DNA of 64,000 nt, taken from positions 62,001-126,000 of the forward strand of contig NZ_JARZAG010000003.1 of assembly GCF_029892155.1 (NCBI RefSeq), in the 5' to 3' direction. This document shows positions 52,854 to 60,507 of the stretch, piece after piece. Each line of letters opens with the position of its first letter. The stretch's first letter is position 1. The notes below the pieces were generated by a model, which was not told the origin of the DNA, ran no database searches, and saw only the letters and a list, made by a program, of their open reading frames with translations. A program made the translations under genes and the position numbers. Origin of the DNA: Kitasatospora sp. GAS204B (lineage in GTDB: Bacteria; Actinomycetota; Actinomycetes; Streptomycetales; Streptomycetaceae).

Positions 52854-52976
52854 CCCTGGTTCCTCCTAGCTCGGTCCGCCGTCCGCAGGACATCCCGCGG
52901 TCCCCTTCACGGCGCGGGACCAGGGCCAACGATAGGGCAACCCCCTCTGTGCGGAGGGCATTCGGCGAGCCCCGTC

Positions 52977-53007
52977 GCCGTACGGCGGCTCTGGTGCGCC
53001 GTACGGC
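52977..53007 (-). terminator. Terminator after the sortase-LytTR operon
   Basis: GCCGTACGGCG / CGCCGTACGGC, 11-base perfect arms with 9-base loop, 34-64 bases after the LytTR stop. Confidence 0.8.
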
Positions 53008-53040
53008 AGCGGCGCGGCGACGAACGGTCGCGGCAGGCCG

Positions 53041-54003
53041 CTACCCCGGGCCGTTGGTGGCCCGGCGGACCAGCAGATCGCGCAGCGCCCGGGCGTTGCG
53101 GCGGCTCACCGCGAGCAGCTCACCGCCGACCCGGACACTCACCGCGCCGCCCTCCGTCTGCAGTTCCTGCACCGCGCGCAGCGCCACCAGGTAACGGCGG
53201 TGGATCCGGACGAACCCCTGCGCGCGCCACCGCTCCTCCAGAGTGGCGAGCGGGATCCGGACCAGGTGGCTGCCGGTGGCGGTGTACAGGCGGGCGTAGT
53301 CGCCCTGGGCCTGGGCGTAGTCGATCTGGTCGACCGGGACGAACCGGGTGATGCCGCCCAGCTCGACCGGGATCACGTCGTCCGCCGGGAGCGGGGCGGC
53401 GGGCGGCTCGGCGTGATCGGGTGCCCGCGCGGGTCCGGCGAGCGCCGGCGGCACTGGCGGCACTGGCGAGACCGACGGGACCGACGGGGCTGACGGCGCG
53501 GCGGGCTCCGGCGGCGCCACGGGCGCGGCCGGCGGCGCGGCACGGTCCGGCTCGACCCGCTCGCAGACCCGGCGGACCGCCTCGGCCAGGCGCTCCCGGC
53601 GGACCGGCTTCAGCACGTAGTCGACCGCCTTGAGGTCGAAGGCCTGGACGGCGTACCCCTCGTGGGCGGTGACGAAGACGATGGCCAGCGGCTTGGCGAA
53701 GCCGGCCAGCAGCCGCGCGGTGTCCAGGCCGTTGAGCCCCGGCATGTTGATGTCGAGGAAGACCACGTCCAGCCGGTTGTCCCCGTCGTTCCCGGTCTCC
53801 AGGGCCTGGCCGATCCGCCGCAGCGCCTCGGTCGCGTTGCCCGCCCCGTCCGCCCGCTCGACCCGGGGGTCGGCGCGCAGCAGGTAGAGCAGCTCCTCGA
53901 GGGCCGGGGGTTCGTCGTCCACCGCCAGTACACGTAGCACGGCGTTGGAGTCTAGTGCCGCGTCAGGCAACAGGGCCTGTCCGGGCGTGGCGTCCCCGTT
54001 CAC
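53041..54003 (-). CDS. LytTR-family response regulator
   Basis: 320-aa regulator. Receiver domain about 22-145: LRVLAVDDEPPALEELL (acidic pair), phospho-Asp84 in VVFLDINMPGLNG, VFVTAHEGYAVQAF, YVLKPVRRERL. A long Ala/Pro-rich linker at about 152-205 is unusual. LytTR DNA-binding domain about 210-315: PVELGGITRFVPVDQIDYAQAQGDYARLYT, VRIPLATLEERWRAQGFVRIHRRYLV. GTG start 54003 overlaps the sortase stop (GTGA), so it is coupled to the sortase; a GTG at 53940 has no ribosome-binding site. Cognate kinase probably the LytS at 49-50 kb. Confidence 0.93.
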   Translation of the reverse strand: MNGDATPGQALLPDAALDSNAVLRVLAVDDEPPALEELLYLLRADPRVERADGAGNATEALRRIGQALETGNDGDNRLDVVFLDINMPGLNGLDTARLLAGFAKPLAIVFVTAHEGYAVQAFDLKAVDYVLKPVRRERLAEAVRRVCERVEPDRAAPPAAPVAPPEPAAPSAPSVPSVSPVPPVPPALAGPARAPDHAEPPAAPLPADDVIPVELGGITRFVPVDQIDYAQAQGDYARLYTATGSHLVRIPLATLEERWRAQGFVRIHRRYLVALRAVQELQTEGGAVSVRVGGELLAVSRRNARALRDLLVRRATNGPG

Positions 54004-54854
54004 AGGCCGGGGATCCCGGTGGGCTGGGCGGAGCGCGGGACGACCTTCACCAGTTGCCCGAAGCGGATCAGCCGGCCCGCCGAGCTGTACTCGGGCGTGC
54101 AGGTGGTCAGGGTCAGGTAGCGGCCCGGCGCGGTGAAGCCGGAGCCGGCCGGGATCGGGGCCAGCACGCCGACGTCCCCGGTGGCGACCTGGGGGATGCC
54201 GCCGGTGAAGGCGTAGACGAAGAACTCGTCCGCCGTCTCGACCACGGCCTCGTCGCCCGGCTTGAGCTCGGCCAGCCGGTTGAACGGCGCGCCGTGGGTG
54301 GTGCGGTGCGCGGCCAGCGCGAAGTTGCCCAGGCCCTGCCAGGGGAAGGCGGTCTCCTGGGCGCCGGAGTAGTGGCCGATCAGTCCGTGGTCGAGCACGG
54401 TGGTGGTGTCGGTGCCCTCGGCGATCGCGGTGTCGAGGCCGATCGCGGGGACGTGCAGCACGGCGAAGGCCTGGCCCTCGGCGTAGTGCTGGGGGTAGCT
54501 GCCGGTCGCGGTGAGGCCATGGGCAGCGGTGGCGGTCGGGCTCGGGACGGTGGACGAGCTCGGCCCGGCGGTCGGGCCGGCGGACGGCTTCGACGCGGCC
54601 GCCGCCTGGCTCCAGCCGCGCTCGACACCGGCGGTGACCTGAGCGGCCTGGTCGCGGGCCTGCTGGTCACCGATGGTGAACTCGTAGACCAGCGGCAGCG
54701 GCAGCCCGATCCCCAGCGCCAGCAGCGCCGCCCCGCTCCCCCGGGAGAGCCGCAGCCGCCGCTGCCGCGCCCGCTTGCGCGCCGCCGCGCGCTGGACGCT
54801 CCACGACCACCGGCTGAGCTGGCGGTCGAGCGGGTTCGGGTCACCGGTCGGCAT
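54000..54854 (-). CDS. srtE: Class E sortase
   Basis: 284-aa membrane transpeptidase that joins surface proteins with LAxTG motifs to lipid II/peptidoglycan. Basic N-terminus, signal anchor at about 40-60 (GAALLALGIGLPLPLVYEF), Ser/Thr/Pro linker, then sortase fold about 120-284: catalytic His183 (LAAHRTTHG), Cys252 (TLTTCTPEYSSAGRLI) and Arg261. T-C-T-P-x-Y is characteristic of class E. ATG 54854 has GGGAG upstream. Coupled to a LytTR regulator and 1 kb from a LAFTG-bearing protein on the same strand, a likely substrate. SrtE enzymes display chaplins in Streptomyces. Confidence 0.93.
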   Translation of the reverse strand: MPTGDPNPLDRQLSRWSWSVQRAAARKRARQRRLRLSRGSGAALLALGIGLPLPLVYEFTIGDQQARDQAAQVTAGVERGWSQAAAASKPSAGPTAGPSSSTVPSPTATAAHGLTATGSYPQHYAEGQAFAVLHVPAIGLDTAIAEGTDTTTVLDHGLIGHYSGAQETAFPWQGLGNFALAAHRTTHGAPFNRLAELKPGDEAVVETADEFFVYAFTGGIPQVATGDVGVLAPIPAGSGFTAPGRYLTLTTCTPEYSSAGRLIRFGQLVKVVPRSAQPTGIPGL

Positions 54855-55000
54855 GACGACTCCCGTCAGGTGCGGAACTGCGGACAAGGCGCCGGAATCC
54901 ACCGGCACTTGTGGAACACGGCCCGGAGCCGGTGCCGGGTTCACCGAGGTGGTGTGGTCTGATCATCAGGCCTCACGCGCCACCGACAGGAGCTGACCCC

Positions 55001-55846
55001 ATGTCAACAGCCACCGCCACCCAGCTGGTCATCGGCCAGCACACCTTCGACGCCCTGGTCGCCGGGCCGGCCGACGGCGAACTCGTCCTGCTGCTGCACG
55101 GGTTCCCCGAGTTCGCGGACTGCTGGACCGAGCAGCTCGACGCCCTCGCCGCAGCCGGCTACCGCGCTCTCGCGGTGGACCAGCGCGGCTACTCCCCCGG
55201 CGCCCGGCCCGAGACCGTCGAGGAGTACGCCGTCGAGAAGCTGGTCGCGGACGCCCTCGGCTTCGCCGACGCCCTCGGCGCCGAGCGCTTCCACCTGGTC
55301 GCCCACGACTGGGGCGGCCTGGTCGCCTGGGCGCTGGCCTGGGCCCACCCGGAGCGGCTGCGCAGCCTCACCGTGCTCGCCACCCCGCACCCCGAGGCCC
55401 TCTACCGAGCCCTCACCGGCGACGGCGACCAGCGGGAACGCTCCCAGTACGTCCGGCACTTCCGGCTGCCCGGGCACGTCGCCGAGCTGGGGCTGCTGGC
55501 GGACGACGCGGCCACGCTGCGCGCGCTCTACCGCGGCGCGCTGTCGCCGGAGCTGATCGAGTCCAACGTGAAGCGGCTGACCGAGCCGGGGGCACTGACC
55601 GGCGGGATCAACTGGTACCGCGCGCTCAACGAGGAACTGCGGGTGCCAGCCGGCGAGATCACCGTGCCCACCCTCTTCGTCTGGGGCACCGAAGACCGCG
55701 CGCTGGGCCGCGAGGCCGCCGAGCTGACAGCGGACCACGTCAAGGCGCCGTACCGCTTCGTGGCCCTGGAGGGCGCCACCCACTGGCTGCCCGAGGCCGA
55801 CGCCGAGCGGATCATGCCGCTGCTGCTGGAGCACCTGGCCGGCTGA
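55001..55846 (+). CDS. Alpha/beta hydrolase, epoxide-hydrolase type
   Basis: 281-aa enzyme. HGFP oxyanion motif in LLLHGFPEFADCW, then DQRGYSPGARP, and the nucleophile elbow AHDWGGLVAW with Asp (not Ser) as nucleophile, typical of epoxide hydrolases and haloalkane dehalogenases. Acid region VWGTEDRALG and His in EGATHWLPEADAER complete the triad. Substrate unknown. ATG 55001 with AGGAG 7 bases upstream. Divergent from the sortase operon, convergent with the LAFTG protein with a strong terminator between. Confidence 0.9.
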   Translation: MSTATATQLVIGQHTFDALVAGPADGELVLLLHGFPEFADCWTEQLDALAAAGYRALAVDQRGYSPGARPETVEEYAVEKLVADALGFADALGAERFHLVAHDWGGLVAWALAWAHPERLRSLTVLATPHPEALYRALTGDGDQRERSQYVRHFRLPGHVAELGLLADDAATLRALYRGALSPELIESNVKRLTEPGALTGGINWYRALNEELRVPAGEITVPTLFVWGTEDRALGREAAELTADHVKAPYRFVALEGATHWLPEADAERIMPLLLEHLAG

Positions 55847-55860
55847 GCCTTCCGGACGGT

Positions 55861-55896
55861 CCGCAGGCCCGTCGCGGGGAGTCGACGGGCCTGCGG
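55861..55896. terminator. Bidirectional terminator between hydrolase and LAFTG gene
   Basis: CCGCAGGCCCGTCG / CGACGGGCCTGCGG, 14-base perfect arms and 8-base loop, 14 bases after both stops. Confidence 0.9.
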
Positions 55897-55909
55897 GAGT
55901 GCGTCCGCG

Positions 55910-56557
55910 TCAGTGGTGACGCGCGGCGCGGCGGGTGAAGAAGAGGACGGCGCCACCGGCGGCCAGCAGGGCGGCGGCCCCACCGGCGATGCCCGTCACG
56001 TTGCCGGCACCGGTGAAGGCGAGCTGCTGGCCCTTGGGCGAGGCGCTCGCGGTCGGGCTCGACGGAACCACGGCCGCCGGCTTGGACGGCGAGGCGGTCG
56101 GCGTCGCGCTCTGCGATGAGCTCGGGGTGACCGACGGGCTCGCGGGGACGCTCTTGGTCGGGGTCGGGGTCGGGGTCGGGCTCGGCGACGGGCTGGCCGG
56201 CGCGCACTTGGGCTCGGCGACCGTGGTGACCGAGGCGTGCACGTCCTCGCCCGGGAGGTCGAACTTGACCGTCCAGGTGGTCCCGGCACCCGCGTAGGGG
56301 ACGGTGAAGTCGGCGGTGCCGCCGCCCTTGACCGTGCCCTTGACGGTGTCGCTCGTCCTGTCGTTGCCGATCACGAACGAACCCTCGTGCGAGTCCTTGT
56401 CCGTCACCGTGAGGACGATCTTGCCGGGCTCGTCCTTGCAGGTCGCGGTGAGCGTGACGCTGCCCGGCGCCCAGGCGTACGCGGTGCCCGCACCGCAGAT
56501 CACGGACGCGGCGAGGCCGGCCGTACCGAGAGCGACCGCGGCCCTCTTGCGAGTCAT
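55910..56557 (-). CDS. Sortase-anchored surface protein with LAFTG motif
   Basis: 215-aa exported protein. Signal peptide about 1-28 (RKRAAVALGTAGLAASVICG, cut after TAYA). Beta-rich domain about 30-118 with a Cys pair (TATCKDEPGKIVLTVTDKDSHEG, EPKCAPA). Ser/Pro/Thr wall-spanning linker about 120-172. Sorting signal: LAFTG at 179-183, hydrophobic helix (IAGGAAALLAAGGAVLFF) and final RRAARHH. LAxTG is the class E sortase recognition motif, and a sortase E gene lies 1.1 kb away. Ligand of the globular domain unknown. ATG 56557. Confidence 0.9.
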   Translation of the reverse strand: MTRKRAAVALGTAGLAASVICGAGTAYAWAPGSVTLTATCKDEPGKIVLTVTDKDSHEGSFVIGNDRTSDTVKGTVKGGGTADFTVPYAGAGTTWTVKFDLPGEDVHASVTTVAEPKCAPASPSPSPTPTPTPTKSVPASPSVTPSSSQSATPTASPSKPAAVVPSSPTASASPKGQQLAFTGAGNVTGIAGGAAALLAAGGAVLFFTRRAARHH

Positions 56558-56644
56558 GCTGTCTCCATCTGTCTCAGGTGTCTCGCCCGAAGGCCGGGCG
56601 CACCCCGCAGAACGGGCCCGCCGCCACCCCTGGTTCAGAGCTCG

Positions 56645-59362
56645 CTACCCCCGGTTCGGACCGTGGTTCAGCCTGGCCACCAGCTCGCCGCCCTCCGCCA
56701 CGAACTGATCCCGCTGCGGGAACGCCTCCTGGGCCATCGCCAGAACCGGCTCCAGCACGCCCCGGGCGAGTTCCAGCGCCTCCCCGGGCCGGCCGAGCAA
56801 CTCCAGCACCAGCGCCCGCTCCAGTACCAGCCAGCGGTGCTCCTCCTCCGTGCACACCTCGCCGAGCGCCAGCGCCCGTTCGACGTACCGCAGGGCCGAC
56901 TCCGGGTCGCCGCAACTGCGGGCCAGCCGGCTGCACCGGCGCAGCACCGCCGCCAGGACCCGTGGTTCGTCCAGGGCCTGCGCGCAGCCCACCGCGGCCT
57001 CCCAGACGGCGAGGCAGGCCATCGGCGGCCGGCCCAGCGCCTCGCCGCAGATCGCCAGCCGGATCTGGCCGGCGCACAGGTTGCGCAGGTCCCCGGCGGC
57101 CATCGCGGTGGCCACGGCCCGTTCCAGGTGGGGCAGGCCCTCCTCGGGGCGGCCGGCCCGGGTCAACGCGAGCCCCAGCTGCCCGGTGAGCCGGCCGACG
57201 GCGGTGGGCGAACCGGTCGCCTCTGCGGCGCGCAGGCCGATGGTCGCGGTGGTCAGCCAGTGCCGGGCCGGGTCGGAGCGCCAGTAGAGCGTGCTGAGGT
57301 TCTCCACCAGCCGCCAGGCGTGCCCGGCGCGGCCCAGCCGGGCGGCCTCCTGGATCAGGAAGCGCAGCTCCGGCTCGTGCTCGCCGTACCATTCCTGTTC
57401 CTCGACCCCGGTCTCCCAGGAGGGCAGGCCCGGCGGCTGCGGTCCGGCCGGGCGCTCCACCGACCACCAGAAGACCGCGAACGGCTCCGCCGCCGCGGCG
57501 CTGACCGCCAACCCGAAGTCGAGCAGCCGCTCGAAGGCCTCGTCCCGCTCCTCGGTGGGGACGGTCTCCGCCAGCAGGTGGGTGGAGTAGCGGCGGATCA
57601 GGCTGGAGCGGGTGTAACGACCGGGCCGTTCCTCGGAGATCAGGTGGTAGGCGGCCAGGATGCCCAGCGCGAACCGGGCCAGGGTGAGGTCGCAGCCGAG
57701 CAGCGTCGCCGCCACCCCGGGGTTGATCCTGCCCCCGGAGCAGAGCCCGAGCAGCGCCAGCAACCGCGCTGACACCGGCGGAAGTTGACGATACGTCAGA
57801 GCGAGGGTGGCCCTGATGCCGATGCCGCCGAAGGTGTCCAGGCCGGCCAGGCCGGTCTGTTCGTCCTCGATCTCGGCCACCAGTTGCGCCACCGTCCACC
57901 CCGGCCGGACCGCCAGCCGGGAGGCGCAGATCCGCAGCGCGAGCGGCAGCCGGTCGCAGAGCCCGGCGAGGCGCCGGGCGGCCGCCGGATCGGCCGCCAC
58001 CCGCGCCTCGCCGACGGTGGCCGTCAGCAGCGCGACGGCCTCCTCGACCGGCAGCGGCTGGAGCAGGTGCCAGGCCGCCGCGTCCTGGGCGACCAGGTCG
58101 AGCAGCGCGATCCGGCTGGTCACCACCACCGCGCAGCCCTCGCCGGCGGGCAGCAGCGCCCGGACGTCCTCGGCGGAGCGCACGTTGTCGAGCACCAGCA
58201 GCAGGCGGCGGTCCCTGGTCAGCCGTTCGAACAACTCGGCCAGCGCCTGCTCCCCGGCCGGGATCTGCTCCGGTTCCACGCCGAGCGCCAGCAGGAAGCC
58301 GCTCAGCACGTCCTGCGGATCCTTCGGATCCTGCTCGTCGAAGCCCCGGAGGTCGGCGAAGAGCCGGCCGTCGGGGTAGCGGCCGGCCGCCCGGTGGGCC
58401 CAGTCGACGGCCAGCGAGGTCTTGCCGACCCCGGCCGGGCCGACCACCACCGCCAGCGGCACCTCGCCCGGCCTCGGTTGGAGCGCCTGGTCCAGCCACT
58501 GGCTGTCGCAGGCCCGGCCGATCAGCCGGTCGACGCGGGGCAGCCGCTCCGGGCCGGCGTCGCCCACCGTCGGGCCGGCGGGATCGGCCGGGGGTGCCAC
58601 AGCGGCCGGGACCGCGGCCCGGTCCGGCTCGGCGGCGGGCTCCCCGGCGAGCACCCGGCTGAGCGCCTCCCGCAACTCGGGCCCCGGGTGGACGCCGAGC
58701 TCCGTGCGGAGCAGCGTCGCGGCCCGCCGGTAGGCCTCCAACGCCTCGGCCTGCCGGCCCGCGTGGGAGAGGCAGCGCATCAGGGCCGCGACCAGGTCCT
58801 CCCGCAGCCCTTCGGCCAGCACCGCCACCTCGAGCACCGGAATCACCCGGCCGATCCGGCCCCGGCGCAGCTCGCAGTCGGCCCAGGCCGTCAGCACGGT
58901 GAGGCGCACGTCGTAGAGCCGCACCGCCACCTCCCGCTGGAAGGCGCTGGGCGGCAGGTCCGCCATCGTGCTGCCGCGCCAGAGGCCGAGGGCCTGCTGG
59001 AGCAACTCCGAGCGCTCGTCCTGGTCCTCGGTGGCCCGGGCGCGCCGCCACAGATCCGCGAAGACCTCGCTGTCCACCAGCGACGGATCCCCGGTCAGCC
59101 GGTACCCGGAGGGGAGGGTCTGCAGGCAGAGTTCCTGCGGCAGCACCTTGCGCAGGGCCGCGACATGGCCGTGCAGTGCGGCCTTGGCCTGGGCGGGCGG
59201 CTCGCCGTCCCAGACCAGGTCGAGCAGCCGGTCGACGGAGAGCGGCTGGTTGATCTCCAGCGCCAGCGCGGCCAGCACCGCCCGGCGCTTGGGCCCGCCG
59301 ATCTGCACCGCCGCGCCGCGCGCGTCGCGCAGCGCGATCGGCCCCAGCAGCAGGACCAGCAT
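56645..59362 (-). CDS. AfsR/SARP-family regulator (OmpR-type DNA-binding, BTAD, NB-ARC, TPR), copy 1
   Basis: 905-aa regulator. Trans_reg_C winged helix about 1-90 (VQIGGPKRRAVLAALALEINQPLSVDRLLDLVWDG, KAALHGHVAALRKVL). BTAD about 95-240. NB-ARC about 265-540: Walker A VVGPAGVGKTSLAVDWAH, RLFADLRGF, Walker B LLLVLDNVRSAED, VTSRIALLD, LCDRLPLALRICASRL. C-terminal helical/TPR region. SARPs bind heptameric direct repeats and activate metabolite clusters; NB-ARC/TPR add ATP-dependent ligand control as in AfsR. ATG 59362 has GGGGAG 7 bases upstream. Downstream of the GDSL lipase gene on the same strand; no cluster genes in this window, so the target is distal or the lipase. Confidence 0.92.
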   Translation of the reverse strand: MLVLLLGPIALRDARGAAVQIGGPKRRAVLAALALEINQPLSVDRLLDLVWDGEPPAQAKAALHGHVAALRKVLPQELCLQTLPSGYRLTGDPSLVDSEVFADLWRRARATEDQDERSELLQQALGLWRGSTMADLPPSAFQREVAVRLYDVRLTVLTAWADCELRRGRIGRVIPVLEVAVLAEGLREDLVAALMRCLSHAGRQAEALEAYRRAATLLRTELGVHPGPELREALSRVLAGEPAAEPDRAAVPAAVAPPADPAGPTVGDAGPERLPRVDRLIGRACDSQWLDQALQPRPGEVPLAVVVGPAGVGKTSLAVDWAHRAAGRYPDGRLFADLRGFDEQDPKDPQDVLSGFLLALGVEPEQIPAGEQALAELFERLTRDRRLLLVLDNVRSAEDVRALLPAGEGCAVVVTSRIALLDLVAQDAAAWHLLQPLPVEEAVALLTATVGEARVAADPAAARRLAGLCDRLPLALRICASRLAVRPGWTVAQLVAEIEDEQTGLAGLDTFGGIGIRATLALTYRQLPPVSARLLALLGLCSGGRINPGVAATLLGCDLTLARFALGILAAYHLISEERPGRYTRSSLIRRYSTHLLAETVPTEERDEAFERLLDFGLAVSAAAAEPFAVFWWSVERPAGPQPPGLPSWETGVEEQEWYGEHEPELRFLIQEAARLGRAGHAWRLVENLSTLYWRSDPARHWLTTATIGLRAAEATGSPTAVGRLTGQLGLALTRAGRPEEGLPHLERAVATAMAAGDLRNLCAGQIRLAICGEALGRPPMACLAVWEAAVGCAQALDEPRVLAAVLRRCSRLARSCGDPESALRYVERALALGEVCTEEEHRWLVLERALVLELLGRPGEALELARGVLEPVLAMAQEAFPQRDQFVAEGGELVARLNHGPNRG

Positions 59363-59482
59363 GCGGACTCCCCACGCCATCGGACTCCGGCGATCGCCGC
59401 ACGTCATCGCGAGTCCGCGCCGCCTTCGGTTCGCCGAAGACTACGGGACGTCCGGCCGGCGGCGCATCCACCGGCGTGACCG

Positions 59483-60340
59483 TCAGGAGCCGGTGCCCTC
59501 CTGCGGAGCGGTCGCGATGGTGTGGAGGAACTCGGCGGCGATCGCCGCGTAGCCCACGGGGTTCGGGTGCAGGTTCTGCTCGGTGCACATATAGGTGAGG
59601 CCGCAGATCTCGGCCACGTTCAGCGGTACGGGGGCGCCGCTGAAGTCGTCGGTGTGCCAGACCTGCTCGACGTCCGCGACCAGGTAGCCCGCCTGCTGGT
59701 AGGCGCCGGCCTCGACGGTGTTGAACGCGTCCGTCAGCGGCACCGACGCCTTGGCCTCGGCCTGGCCCGCCGGGCCGGACAGCCAGGCGGCCAGCACCGG
59801 GTCGTAGGTGCCCATGCCGACCGAGACGGGCGCCCGGCCGCCGGCCGCCGCGTCGAGCCCGCTCAGGATCAGCGGCAGGTTGGTGGACACGTTCCGCATG
59901 GCCTGCGGGACGCAGGAGCTGTCGACACCGGTCGGGGTCACGCAGGCGGAGATGTCGTTGGCACCGATGTTGATGGTGAGATACGCCACCTGCCCCTGAT
60001 GCGTGCTCAGGAAATCCTCGGCGGCCGCGAGCTGGCTCGGGAAGCCGGCGTAGGCGCAGTGGCCGCCGTTCAGCATGGTGACGGAGGTCTCACCGGTGCA
60101 GCCCAGCTTGACCAGCTGGAGGTTCGGGTGGGTGAGCCGGAGCCCGGCGTAGACGTCGTCCACGTAGCCCTGGTCGGTGTTGCCCTGACCTGGCTGGTAG
60201 CCCTGGGAGAGCGAGTCGCCGAGCGCGAGGTAGTAGCTGGGCTGGGCGGTGTCGGCGTGGGCGGGCAGTTGTCCGGCGGCCGCCAGGCCGAGGGCGGCGA
60301 CGGTGGTGCCGAGGGTGCGGAGGGCGCGGAGCAGGCGCAT
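59483..60340 (-). CDS. Secreted SGNH/GDSL lipase/esterase
   Basis: 285-aa exported hydrolase. Signal peptide about 1-29 (RLLRALRTLGTTVAALGLAAA, cut after AHA). Block I LALGDSLSQGYQP with nucleophile Ser; block II-III LTINIGANDIS; block V NLHPNPVGYAAIA with catalytic Asp/His (the D is replaced by N in NLHP, with His present). Several cysteines (KLGCTGET, GGHCAYAG, ACVTPTG, SSCVPQ) suggest disulfides as in Streptomyces extracellular lipases. ATG 60340 chosen; open frame extends to 60418 without ribosome-binding site. Divergent from SARP copy 2 and upstream of SARP copy 1. Confidence 0.9.
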   Translation of the reverse strand: MRLLRALRTLGTTVAALGLAAAGQLPAHADTAQPSYYLALGDSLSQGYQPGQGNTDQGYVDDVYAGLRLTHPNLQLVKLGCTGETSVTMLNGGHCAYAGFPSQLAAAEDFLSTHQGQVAYLTINIGANDISACVTPTGVDSSCVPQAMRNVSTNLPLILSGLDAAAGGRAPVSVGMGTYDPVLAAWLSGPAGQAEAKASVPLTDAFNTVEAGAYQQAGYLVADVEQVWHTDDFSGAPVPLNVAEICGLTYMCTEQNLHPNPVGYAAIAAEFLHTIATAPQEGTGS

Positions 60341-60507
60341 GCGAGGGTCTCGATTCTTACCGGTGGGGGATGGCGGTGGACCTTCGGGGGATGGCGGAAG
60401 GACTCGAGGTTCTGTCACAGAGCACGTCAGGGGCGGTGAGCGTGGTTCAGCACGCCGTTAGACTTCGGATCCGGTGCTGTGCGGACACCGAGGTGGGAAA
60501 CAGAGAC

